The notes under the pieces are model-generated. The model saw only the letters and a program-made list of their open reading frames with translations. It made no database searches and was not told the DNA's origin. Shown here piece by piece: positions 51,850 to 59,665 of a stretch of DNA of 64,000 nucleotides (positions within the stretch are counted from its first letter, which is position 1; every line of letters starts with the position of its first letter). The DNA is from Lentzea tibetensis (lineage in GTDB: Bacteria > Actinomycetota > Actinomycetes > Mycobacteriales > Pseudonocardiaceae), in NCBI RefSeq assembly GCF_007845675.1, contig NZ_VOBR01000008.1, positions 248,001 to 312,000 on the forward strand, read 5' to 3'. The translations under genes and the position numbers were made by a program.

Positions 51850-53019
51850 TTACTCTGACTCAACAATTCGATGCGGCACGAACGCCGCGCCATCGTCGGT
51901 CACCAGACCGACCGTTTCGCGGATGCCGAGTCCCGCCGCCGTGTCGCCGACGATCCAGGCACCCAGCGCGGGGCGGTAGCCGTCGAACTCCGGAAGCGGG
52001 TCGAACAGCTGGTAGACGAACCCCTCCTTGCCGTAGACGCCGCCGGTCTGGGTCTCGTAACCGGGCGCCACGATCTGGATGTTCGAGCCTTCACGGCCGA
52101 GGAGGGGCTTGCGGACGTACTCCGTGAGCAGTCCGGGGTCGTTGAGGTACGCCGGGAGCAGGTTCGGGTGGCCGGGGTACATCTCCCAGAGCACCGCGAG
52201 CAGCGCCTTGTTGGAGAGCAGCATCTTCCAGAGCGGCTCGACCCACAGGGTGCCCGGCAGCGACTCGACGGCGTAACGGCCGAACTGCTCCTCGACCACC
52301 CACTCCCACGGGTACAGCTTCACGACCGTGCTCATCGGCGCCTCTTCGAGGTCGACGAACCGGTTCAGCAGCGGGTCCCAGCCGATCTCCTCGATGGCGA
52401 GGCCGACGGTGTTCAGCCCGGCCTCGGCGGCGGTCTCCTGCAGGTAGGCGAGCGTCAGGTGGTCCTCACCGGACGGGTCCGCGGCGGACCAGGTGAAGTG
52501 CACCTCGCCGGACGGCAGCTTGCCGCCGATCTCGGCCCAGCGCTCGACCAGCTTCTCGTGGATCGAGTTCCACTGGTCGTCGTCGGGGAAGACGTCCGAC
52601 TTCCAGTTCCACTGGACGACCGAGGCCTCCAGCAGCGACGTGGGCGTGTCCGCGTTGTACTCGAGCAGCTTCGCCGGGCCCTTGCCGTCGTAGCGCAGGT
52701 CGAACCGGCCGTAGACGTGCGGGTCGCGGCGCTTCCACGACTCCGCGATGCCCGGCCACACCCACTCGGGGATGCCGAAGTCGCGGTACCGCTCGGTGGT
52801 CACGACGTTGTCCACGGCGTCGAGGCACATGGAGTGGAGCAGCTCGACGTCCGCCTCCAGCGACAGGATGTCGCTCATGTCGAAGACGTAGTGGACGGAC
52901 TCGTCCCAGTACGGCCGCTGCGCGCCGTTCAGCCCGGCGGCGGGCGCTCCGAAGACGAGCCCCTGGTCCGCAACCGTGCGCTGCCAGTTCGGGCGCGGTT
53001 GCGAGGTGTCGCGACGCAA
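51850..53019 (-). CDS. Glutathionylspermidine synthase-like ATP-grasp ligase (YgiC/YjfC family)
   Basis: 389-residue ATP-grasp enzyme of the GSP_synth family, without the amidase domain of E. coli Gss. Motifs include GRFDLRYDGKGPAKLLEYNADTP, LYPWEWVVEEQFG, NKALLAVLWEMYPGHPNLL, KPLLGREGSNI (ATP lysine) and GYRPALGAWIVGD. It forms an amide bond to an unknown amine; actinobacteria generally lack glutathione, so the substrate is not glutathionylspermidine. The start is inferred as TTG at 53019, which overlaps the stop region of the upstream gene after GCGGGGGC; no ATG or GTG fits in frame before the conserved region. Confidence 0.85.
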   Translation of the reverse strand: MRRDTSQPRPNWQRTVADQGLVFGAPAAGLNGAQRPYWDESVHYVFDMSDILSLEADVELLHSMCLDAVDNVVTTERYRDFGIPEWVWPGIAESWKRRDPHVYGRFDLRYDGKGPAKLLEYNADTPTSLLEASVVQWNWKSDVFPDDDQWNSIHEKLVERWAEIGGKLPSGEVHFTWSAADPSGEDHLTLAYLQETAAEAGLNTVGLAIEEIGWDPLLNRFVDLEEAPMSTVVKLYPWEWVVEEQFGRYAVESLPGTLWVEPLWKMLLSNKALLAVLWEMYPGHPNLLPAYLNDPGLLTEYVRKPLLGREGSNIQIVAPGYETQTGGVYGKEGFVYQLFDPLPEFDGYRPALGAWIVGDTAAGLGIRETVGLVTDDGAAFVPHRIVESE

Positions 53020-53020
53020 G

Positions 53021-53662
53021 TCAGCTGCCCCCGCTCTTGCTGCTCCCGCTGATGCCGAAGCCGCCGCGCTGGACGCTGGTGCCGGACTTCGTGGAGACGT
53101 TCGCACCCTTCGGCAGGGTGTAGCTGCCTCCGCTGACCTTCTGGCCGACGGACCCGCTGCCGCCGTAGTTGTAGCGGTACGAGCTGCCGCCGATGTAGAT
53201 GAAGCCACCGCTGCTGTAACCGCCGTGCGAGCGGTAGTAGCTGTCGCTGCAGTAGTCGTCGTCGACGATCACGTCGTTGTTGTCGGTGCACTGCGCCGTG
53301 ACGTTGTCCGGGCTCGCGGCCGCGTACCAGATCGCGACGAGTCCGACGACGCCCGCGGTGACACCGCCACCGATGAGCAAGCGCTTGCGCTTCTTGCGCT
53401 TCTTCTCGTACGCAGCGGCGTCGGCGAGGAACCGCGCCTGCTCCTGCTGCTGAGCCGCCGCACGCGCACGCTGCTCAGCGACCGTCGGCGGGCGCGGCTG
53501 GGTGACGCCGGGCTGCTGCTGCCGGATCTGGCCCTTCCCCGTCTGCTGCGGCGGCTGGGGCTGCTGGCCGGTCGGTGCCGGCGTGTACGGCGGAGGCTGC
53601 TGCGCCGGCTGACCCAACGGCGGAGTCGGGTTGTCCGGTCCTGGCATGTTGTTGTCAGTCAT
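53021..53662 (-). CDS. YgiB/DUF1190-like anchored protein
   Basis: 213-residue protein. A long Pro/Gln-rich cytoplasmic N-terminus (1-75), a charged helix (AEQRARAAAQQQEQARF...), a basic stop KKRKKRKR and one membrane helix (about 118-136) precede a Gly/Ser/Tyr-rich extracytoplasmic part with two cysteines and the ending SVQRGGFGISGSSKSGGS. The RGGFG tail and low-complexity domain resemble YgiB/YjfM of E. coli, partner of YgiC. First gene of the three-gene operon; ATG at 53662 follows GGGAG. Confidence 0.75.
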   Translation of the reverse strand: MTDNNMPGPDNPTPPLGQPAQQPPPYTPAPTGQQPQPPQQTGKGQIRQQQPGVTQPRPPTVAEQRARAAAQQQEQARFLADAAAYEKKRKKRKRLLIGGGVTAGVVGLVAIWYAAASPDNVTAQCTDNNDVIVDDDYCSDSYYRSHGGYSSGGFIYIGGSSYRYNYGGSGSVGQKVSGGSYTLPKGANVSTKSGTSVQRGGFGISGSSKSGGS

Positions 53663-53780
53663 CACCACTCCCGCGGGGAAGGTACCGAGCGACGCGGCCG
53701 AACGAGTGATGAGTGTCCTAAAAGAAACACTCGTCACCCGGCCAACACGCGCCTAACACGGCACAGGCATCATGGATTAG

Positions 53781-54863
53781 ATGTCTCCGAGCGCCCGTTG
53801 GTTGAGTCGACCTGGTAACACCCGCGACACGCGGGTGGTCATGGTCGGCGCGCTCGCGGGGGCTTTCGTGTTGTTGCTGGTCAGCGCCTTCACCTCGGTG
53901 CTCGGCACCGGCGGCCCCCTCGGCAGGGGTCGTGAGGCCGTCAACGCCGCGTACGAGTCCAACGCCGGCGACTGCCTGAACTGGTCGAAGGACCTGGCCG
54001 ACGCGCAGAAGGTCGAGTGCGGCAAGCAGCACAAGTTCGAGGTGACCGGCGCCGCCAACCTCGAGGCGACCTACCCGAAGGACGCGCCGTTCCCGGACGG
54101 CACGCTGTGGCAGAAGATCGTCCAGGACAACTGCGTGCAGACGTCGCTGAACTACCTGTCGAACAAGTTCGACCCGCACGGCAAGTACTCCGTCGGCTCG
54201 CTGAACCCGGACGAGAAGCGCTGGATCAACGGCGACCGCTCGGTCCGCTGCGGCGTGCAGGTGTCCGCGCCGTCCGGCGCGCTGCTGCCGTCGTTCGGGA
54301 GCGCGAAGACCGCCGACCAGTCCGACGTGTTCGACCCGACGGTCTGTCTCGGCATCACGCAGACCGGTGACGTGGGCGACCCAATCGAGTGCGCGCAGCC
54401 GCACGCGTTCGAGATCGTCGGCGTGGTCGACCTGAACGTCGCGCTGCCCGGTGACTTCCCGCCGGTCGACAAGCAGGAGGGCGCGATGTCCGCCCAGTGC
54501 GCGACGATCACGGCCGAGTACACCGGTGGCGCGGACCTGAAGGCCAAGGGCCTGCTCGTCACCTGGGACACCCGGCTGGCGGAGAGCTGGGCCGTCGGCT
54601 CGCGCAAGGCGAACTGCAAGATCGGCGCCGTGCCGGTGAACGGCAAGCTGGCCCCGTGGACCGGCAGCGTCCGCAACCCGAACGCCCCGCCCATCACGCC
54701 GTCCAACCCGCCGCAGACCACCTCGGTCCGGCCGCAGGACGAACCGACCGGCGCCCCGCTGCACTCCGAGTCCGGCCAGCCGCCGTCGTCGAGCCAGCCG
54801 CCGTCGTCCGGGCTCCAGGTCCCGACCCTGCGCCCGAGCACCGAGACCTCGGCCACGCCGTGA
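53781..54863 (+). CDS. Septum formation family membrane protein (Rv3835-like)
   Basis: 360-residue protein with a short N-terminus, one membrane helix at about 18-40, and two extracytoplasmic copies of a cysteine-containing domain (Septum_form): NAGDCLNWSKDLADAQKVECGKQHKFEV (read in two parts) and ADQSDVFDPTVCLGI followed by IECAQPHAFEIVGVVDL. A Pro/Ser-rich tail (about 300-360) follows. The exact role in division is unclear. It is coupled to the zincin gene by a 4 bp overlap. Confidence 0.85.
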   Translation: MSPSARWLSRPGNTRDTRVVMVGALAGAFVLLLVSAFTSVLGTGGPLGRGREAVNAAYESNAGDCLNWSKDLADAQKVECGKQHKFEVTGAANLEATYPKDAPFPDGTLWQKIVQDNCVQTSLNYLSNKFDPHGKYSVGSLNPDEKRWINGDRSVRCGVQVSAPSGALLPSFGSAKTADQSDVFDPTVCLGITQTGDVGDPIECAQPHAFEIVGVVDLNVALPGDFPPVDKQEGAMSAQCATITAEYTGGADLKAKGLLVTWDTRLAESWAVGSRKANCKIGAVPVNGKLAPWTGSVRNPNAPPITPSNPPQTTSVRPQDEPTGAPLHSESGQPPSSSQPPSSGLQVPTLRPSTETSATP

Positions 54864-55210
54864 CCGTGGAGATGACCCGCGCCCGCTTCGAGGAGCTGGT
54901 CGGTGAGTCGTTGGACCTGCTGCCACCCGAGTTCGCGCGGGCCATGGACAACGTCGTCGTACTGGTCGAGGACCGCAACGCCGAGGAGCCGTCACTGCTC
55001 GGGCTCTACCAGGGCATCGCGCTGACCGAGCGGAACAGCGACTACTCGGGCGTCATGCCCGACCACATCTTCATCTACCGCGAGGCGATCCTGGACATCT
55101 GCTCCGACGAGGAGGACGTCGTCGAGGAGGTGGCGATCACGGTGGTCCACGAGATCGCGCACCACTTCGGGATCGACGACGCCAAGCTGCACGAGCTCGG
55201 CTGGGGTTAG
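54860..55210 (+). CDS. Small zincin-like metallopeptidase (Rv3836-like)
   Basis: 116-residue zinc metallopeptidase-fold protein. The motif VVHEIAHHFGI (HEIAHH 97-102) and the acidic residues after it (DDAKLHELGW) match the zincin-like family that pairs with Septum_form genes. GTG at 54860 overlaps the preceding stop; GTG 54866 and ATG 54872 are possible too. It has no export signal, so the active form is cytoplasmic. It overlaps the convergent phosphatase gene by 4 bp. Confidence 0.87.
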   Translation: MTVEMTRARFEELVGESLDLLPPEFARAMDNVVVLVEDRNAEEPSLLGLYQGIALTERNSDYSGVMPDHIFIYREAILDICSDEEDVVEEVAITVVHEIAHHFGIDDAKLHELGWG

Positions 55211-55800
55211 ACGGGCACGCCCGCCCACGACAGGCAGCGCCAGCCGTCCGCGCCGGACTCCAGCACGACCACACCGGTGTTGGGCAGCAGGTTCTCCGCC
55301 AGCTCGGTGGGCACGTTGGGTGCCAATGCCAGCGCGGCCATCCGGCCCGATCCGCCGTGACTGACGAGCACCACGGTCCCGTCCTGCTCGACGGACCGCA
55401 CCGCGGGCAGGAACCGGTCCAGCACCTGCTGCCCGGTCTCACCGTTGGGGAACGAGACGTCCAAGCGCCCCTCGGCCCAGGCGATCACGGTCGACAGGTA
55501 CCCGGTGTACGCCTCCCTGGTGTTCGCACCCTCCAGGTCACCGACCTGGATCTCGTGCACACCTTCGAGCACCTGCACGGACAGCCCGAACCGCTCGGCG
55601 ACGGGGGCGGCGGTCTGCTGGGCCCTGACGGCGACGGACGCGTACACGGCGACGACGTCCTCGGTGCGTTCGAGGGAGTCGGCCAGCTCGCGGGCCTGCT
55701 TGTGGCCGAGCTCGGTGAGCGGCGGCCCAGGGGGCAGCGTGTCCAGCACGCGCTCGATGTTCGACGCCGTCTCACCGTGTCTGACCAGCAGCAACCTCAC
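55207..55800 (-). CDS. Histidine phosphatase family protein (phosphoglycerate mutase-like)
   Basis: 197-residue phosphatase of the phosphoglycerate mutase superfamily. The phosphohistidine motif is LLLVRHGETASNIERVL (His8), with VYASVAVRAQQTAAPVAERFG, HEIQVGDLEG and the second His in VLVSHGGSGRM. It is more likely a broad phosphatase than glycolytic Gpm because it is short and lacks the GpmA-specific loops. GTG at 55800 overlaps the pheA stop by 4 bp, as in an operon. Confidence 0.88.
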   Translation of the reverse strand: MRLLLVRHGETASNIERVLDTLPPGPPLTELGHKQARELADSLERTEDVVAVYASVAVRAQQTAAPVAERFGLSVQVLEGVHEIQVGDLEGANTREAYTGYLSTVIAWAEGRLDVSFPNGETGQQVLDRFLPAVRSVEQDGTVVLVSHGGSGRMAALALAPNVPTELAENLLPNTGVVVLESGADGWRCLSWAGVPV

Positions 55801-56705
55801 CCGCGTTCGCCCTTTCGCACACCATCGACCCAGTCGGTGGCGGCGGTGAACTCGGCGTTGCTCATGGGCGCGGGCTCGTGGTCTGCCTTCGGGTACGAAC
55901 CGAGGAACCTGATCTCGCGGGAGTGCCGGTGCAGCGCCGCCAGCGCGTCGCCGACCTGCGGCTCAGCGACATGACCTTCCAGGTCGATGTAGAAGCGGTA
56001 CTCCCCCAGTTTGCCCTTCGTGGGGCGGGATTCGAGTCCGGTGAGATTGATCCCACGCAGCGCGAGCTCGGTGAGCAGCTCGGCCAGCACGCCGACGCGG
56101 TTCGGCGTGGTCACGACGACGCTCGTCCGGTCCGCGCCCGTGGGCTCCGGCAGAGCGCCGGGGCGGCGGAGCAGCAGGAAGCGGGTGCGCGCGTCGCGGA
56201 CGTCGGCGACCTCCGTCGCGTACTCCGAGAGCGGGTAGTGGGTGACCGCGACGGGAGCGCTGACGGCCGCGTCGAAGTCGCCGTTCAGCACGGCGACGGC
56301 GGCGGCCGCGGTGGACGTCGTGGCGATGGGTGTCGCGTCGGGCAGATGGGCAGCCAGCCACTCGCGGACCTGGGCCAGCGCGTGCGGGTGGCTCGCGACG
56401 GTGCGGATCTCCGCGGTGCCCGGACGGACCAGGACGCTGAAGTGCACGGGCAGCACGTGCTCGGCAACGGCGACGAGCGGCTCGTCGCGGACCAGAGCGT
56501 CCATCGTGGCCGGAACGGCACCCTCGACGGAGTTCTCCACCGGCACGCAGCAGAAGTCCGTGGCGCCACTGCGGACGGCGGCGAACGCGAGCGGGACGGT
56601 CTCCACGGGAACCAGCTCGTCGTCCTCGCGAGCGAAGGCCGATGCGGCCTGCTCGGTGAACGTCCCCTGTGGTCCGAAGTAGGCGATGCGCGGCACCCTC
56701 GCCAC
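55797..56705 (-). CDS. pheA: Prephenate dehydratase
   Basis: 302-residue enzyme converting prephenate to phenylpyruvate in phenylalanine synthesis. The catalytic domain (about 5-185) starts RIAYFGPQGTFTEQAA and contains the TRF motif in DARTRFLLL. The ACT regulatory domain (about 195-280) has the feedback-binding segment INLTGLESRPTKGKLGEYRF, so allosteric inhibition by phenylalanine is expected. No chorismate mutase domain is fused. GTG at 56705; it is divergent from the macro-domain gene. Confidence 0.96.
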   Translation of the reverse strand: MARVPRIAYFGPQGTFTEQAASAFAREDDELVPVETVPLAFAAVRSGATDFCCVPVENSVEGAVPATMDALVRDEPLVAVAEHVLPVHFSVLVRPGTAEIRTVASHPHALAQVREWLAAHLPDATPIATTSTAAAAVAVLNGDFDAAVSAPVAVTHYPLSEYATEVADVRDARTRFLLLRRPGALPEPTGADRTSVVVTTPNRVGVLAELLTELALRGINLTGLESRPTKGKLGEYRFYIDLEGHVAEPQVGDALAALHRHSREIRFLGSYPKADHEPAPMSNAEFTAATDWVDGVRKGERG

Positions 56706-56787
56706 CTTACGGACCAGTTGAGGCGAGGATCACCCAGGTGGCCGGTACCAAACCTGGTTCCGAACGAGGTGTCTCTACTGGAATGCT

Positions 56788-57363
56788 GTGCGGGTGCCCG
56801 TTCTAGCGCCTGAACTCGTGTTGTGCGCGGTGGAACAACCGCTCGCGAGTGCCTGGCTCGCCGTCGCGGACGGCAGGCCCGGCGTGCGGGTGCATCCGGG
56901 TTCGGTGCTGGACATCGAGGCGCAGGCCGTCGTCAGCCCGGCCAACTCGCAGGGCTGGATGCGCGGCGGCATCGACGCCGTCTACGCCAGGGCGTTCCCG
57001 CACGTCGAACAGCACGTGCGCAGCGCGGTGCTCGCGTACCACGGTGGCGAGCTGCCGGTCGGTGAGGCGCAGATCGTCGCGACCGGCGAGGAGGAGCCCG
57101 CGTGGCTCATCAGCGCCCCGACGATGCGCAGGCCCGGCGAGCACCTGCCGTCGGAGACCGTCCACCCCTACCTCGCGGCGCGCGCGGTCCTGCGACTGTG
57201 GCAGGAGGGACGGCTGGAGGACGGCCGTCCGATCCGCACGGTCGTCCGCACGATCGCGATGCCCGGTCTCGGCACCGGTGTCGGCGGGGTCGCGCCGGAG
57301 ACGTGCGCGCACCAGGTCGCGGCCGCGTGGGACGAGGTCTTCTCCTCACTGGGTGTCGGCTGA
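56788..57363 (+). CDS. Macro-domain protein
   Basis: 191-residue protein with a macro (ADP-ribose-binding) domain. The binding loops are VVSPANSQGWMRGGIDAVYA and TIAMPGLGTGVGGVAPE, and the first conserved Asn of VSPAN is present. Such domains recognise or hydrolyse ADP-ribose, O-acetyl-ADP-ribose or ADP-ribosyl groups on proteins. The N-terminal 30 residues (VLAPELVLCAVEQPLASAW) match members annotated in actinobacteria beside pheA. The GTG at 56788 is the best start. No ADP-ribosyltransferase is adjacent. Confidence 0.87.
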   Translation: MRVPVLAPELVLCAVEQPLASAWLAVADGRPGVRVHPGSVLDIEAQAVVSPANSQGWMRGGIDAVYARAFPHVEQHVRSAVLAYHGGELPVGEAQIVATGEEEPAWLISAPTMRRPGEHLPSETVHPYLAARAVLRLWQEGRLEDGRPIRTVVRTIAMPGLGTGVGGVAPETCAHQVAAAWDEVFSSLGVG

Positions 57364-57406
57364 AGTTGTGCACAACCCTGTGGACAGGGATGTGGATGGC
57401 TGTGGA

Positions 57407-57901
57407 CTACTGCCGGGGCGCGACCCATCGTTCGAGGTCCAGCTCATCCGTGATGGGGATGCCGAAATCCCCAACCGTGGGGATCTCCGGCTTGAGCTTG
57501 CGCGCCTCGCGCACCGCGTCCGGGCGCAGCGCACAGAGCTTGAACCCCCTGCGCTGGTAGAACCGCAGCGCGTCGAGGTTGTCGTTGGTGGTCGTGAGCC
57601 GCACGCGGGAGCAGCCGATCTGGCGTGCTTTGCGGACGGTGGCGTCGATCAGCGCTGACCCGACGCCTCTGCCTCTTCGCAGCGCGTCGACGGTGACGAT
57701 CTCCAGCAGCGAGTCGCTGACCGCGTAGGTCAGCAGCCCGAGCACCTGTCCCTGCCTCTCGACGAGGAAACCGGGCAGGCTCGCGGGGAAGAAGACCTCT
57801 CCGTGCGCGACGGCGGTGTGCGCACCCCACAATTCGAGAACCAGCCTTGCGACCACGATTCGATCCGCTTCCTCGATCGGGCGCACGCTGCCGTCAGTCA
57901 T
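57407..57901 (-). CDS. GNAT family N-acetyltransferase
   Basis: 164-residue acetyltransferase. It has VRPIEEADRIVVARLVLELWG, the acetyl-CoA loop VDALRRGRGVGSALIDA, and RVRLTTTNDNLDALRFYQRR with GFKLCALRPDAV, typical for GNATs acting on amines. The substrate is unknown. ATG at 57901 gives a standard start; earlier frames run into the divergent response-regulator promoter region (60 bp gap). Confidence 0.85.
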   Translation of the reverse strand: MTDGSVRPIEEADRIVVARLVLELWGAHTAVAHGEVFFPASLPGFLVERQGQVLGLLTYAVSDSLLEIVTVDALRRGRGVGSALIDATVRKARQIGCSRVRLTTTNDNLDALRFYQRRGFKLCALRPDAVREARKLKPEIPTVGDFGIPITDELDLERWVAPRQ

Positions 57902-57961
57902 GCTTGCACTGTGCCAATACGAGACACCCTCGTGAACACCCATTCGACGTACGGTGGATTC

Positions 57962-58582
57962 GTGCCAGTGCGCGTTTTGTTGGTGGACGACCACGAGGTC
58001 GTGCGCAGAGGTCTGCGCGAGATGCTCGACGACGAATCCGACATCACCGTCGTCGCGGAAGCGGGTTCGGTTGACGAGGCTGTCACTCGGGCGGCGGCGG
58101 TCGCGTGCGACGTCGCCGTGGTCGATGTGCAATTGCCGGACGGCAGTGGTGTGGACCTATGTCGTTCTTTGCGGGATCTCGGGCTCAGATGCCTGGTTCT
58201 GACCGCTTTCGACGATGAGGAAGCGCTCGTCGGGGCGATCATGGCGGGTGCGTCCGGGTACCTGTTGAAGCAGGTGAGAGGTCAGGACGTGGTGACGGCG
58301 GTGCGCGAGGTCGCGGCTGGACGGTCGCTTTTGGACCCGGCGACGACGGCCCGCGTGCTGGAGCGGATGCGACGCCCCGCACCGGTCGGGCTGACAGATC
58401 AGGAACAGCGCGTGCTGGACCTCATCGGTGAGGGGCTCACGAACCGCCAGATCGGGGAGAGACTCTTTCTGGCCGAGAAGACGGTGAAGAACTACGTGAC
58501 TTCGGTTCTGTCGAAGTTGGGCATGGAGCGCAGAACGCAAGCCGCCGCATGGGTGGCTAGACGATCGGGGCCACCCAGGTGA
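57962..58582 (+). CDS. NarL/DevR-type response regulator
   Basis: 206-residue two-component regulator. The receiver domain (about 4-120) has the acidic pair VDDHE, the phosphorylation site in VVDVQLPDG (Asp55), LTAFDDEE and Lys in YLLKQV; the LuxR-type HTH (about 140-200) has LTDQEQRVLDLIGEGLTNRQ, IGERLFLAEKTVKNYVTSVL. The sequence VRVLLVDDHEVVRRGLREML is typical of DevR/DosR. GTG at 57962 (second GTG at 57968 possible). The cognate sensor is the convergent kinase whose 3' end overlaps by 26 bp. Confidence 0.92.
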   Translation: MPVRVLLVDDHEVVRRGLREMLDDESDITVVAEAGSVDEAVTRAAAVACDVAVVDVQLPDGSGVDLCRSLRDLGLRCLVLTAFDDEEALVGAIMAGASGYLLKQVRGQDVVTAVREVAAGRSLLDPATTARVLERMRRPAPVGLTDQEQRVLDLIGEGLTNRQIGERLFLAEKTVKNYVTSVLSKLGMERRTQAAAWVARRSGPPR

Positions 58583-59660
58583 TCGTCGTACCGTTTGGGG
58601 ACGTCTGAATGTCGCACTCCCCGTTGGCTGCTTTGGCGCGTTCCTGTAGGTGCCGCAAGCCGCGGTGAGCGACCCCCTCCGGGATTCCACAGCCGTTGTC
58701 CTCGATGCGAATCAGGAGTCGTTTCTCATCCCGCCGGGCGGCCACGCGCACCCGAGTCGCGCCGGAATGCCGGACCACGTTGGACAGCGCCTCGCGCAAC
58801 GCCGCCCGCGCGTCGTCAGCGAGCTTGGCCGGAACGTCGGCCAGATCGCCCTTGACCTGCAGTTCTGCCGGGAACCCGAGCAGTTCGGCCGCCGTGCGAA
58901 CCTCGGCGCGCACGGAGCTGAGCAGGTCCGCGTGGTCGTCCGGGTCGGCGCTGCGCAACCTGCGGACGGTCGCGCGCACCTCGGCGATGGTCTCGTCGAG
59001 CTGGTCGACGGCCATGCTGATCCGGGCGAGATCGGGCGCGTCGAGCTTCTTGCCGATCCGCCTCTCCAGCAGGTCGAGCTGGACGCCCGCCGCGTAGAGC
59101 CGCTGGATGATCACGTCGTGCAGGTCGCGCGCGATGCGGTCGCGTTCCTCGTAGACGGCGACCCGCTGCCGGGCCGTCACGCCTTCCGCCAGCACGACCG
59201 CGAGCCCGGCCTGCGCGGCGAACGCGGCCAGCACGTCCACGGTGACCTGGGTGAACGGCCGCGCACCGCGCTTGCGGTACACGGCCAGCGCGCCGAGGTT
59301 GCGGTCCTTCGTGCCGAACGGCGCGACCGCGAACGGCCCGTAGCCGCGCAGCGCCTTCGGCACGAACGGCGCCGTCCGCGGATCGCTCGTCACGTCGTCC
59401 GCGACGACCGGCACGCCGGTGCGCGCCGCCTTGGCGGCCGCCGATCGCGATGACAGGACCGCGCCGACCGGTTCGCCGCTGGACGCCTCGACGGACAGCT
59501 TGCCGTCCTCGGCGGTGAGCATCGCGAGCCCGAGGTCGGCGTCGGCCAGCTCGGCGGCGCTGCGCACGACGAGGCCGAGCACCGCGTCCGGGTCTTCCAG
59601 CGCGGCCGACGTGATCTCGGTGGACGCGACGAGCACGCGTCGCGCCAGGCGGGGGTCCAT
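58557..59660 (-). CDS. GAF-domain sensor histidine kinase (NarX/DevS-like)
   Basis: 367-residue cytoplasmic kinase. One GAF domain (about 25-160; DADLGLAMLTAEDGKLSVEAS, FAVAPFGTKDRNLGALAVYR) is followed by a HisKA_3 dimerisation region ERDRIARDLHDVIIQRLYAA (His181) and a HATPase domain with EALSNVVRHSGATRV, IEDNGCGIP and GLRHLQERAKAANG. DevS/DosT of mycobacteria carry two GAFs and bind heme; whether this GAF does is not shown by sequence. ATG at 59660 lies 5 bp after the cydDC stop, so it is the last gene of the cytochrome bd operon. Confidence 0.9.
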   Translation of the reverse strand: MDPRLARRVLVASTEITSAALEDPDAVLGLVVRSAAELADADLGLAMLTAEDGKLSVEASSGEPVGAVLSSRSAAAKAARTGVPVVADDVTSDPRTAPFVPKALRGYGPFAVAPFGTKDRNLGALAVYRKRGARPFTQVTVDVLAAFAAQAGLAVVLAEGVTARQRVAVYEERDRIARDLHDVIIQRLYAAGVQLDLLERRIGKKLDAPDLARISMAVDQLDETIAEVRATVRRLRSADPDDHADLLSSVRAEVRTAAELLGFPAELQVKGDLADVPAKLADDARAALREALSNVVRHSGATRVRVAARRDEKRLLIRIEDNGCGIPEGVAHRGLRHLQERAKAANGECDIQTSPNGTTITWVAPIV

Positions 59661-59665
59661 GGTGT

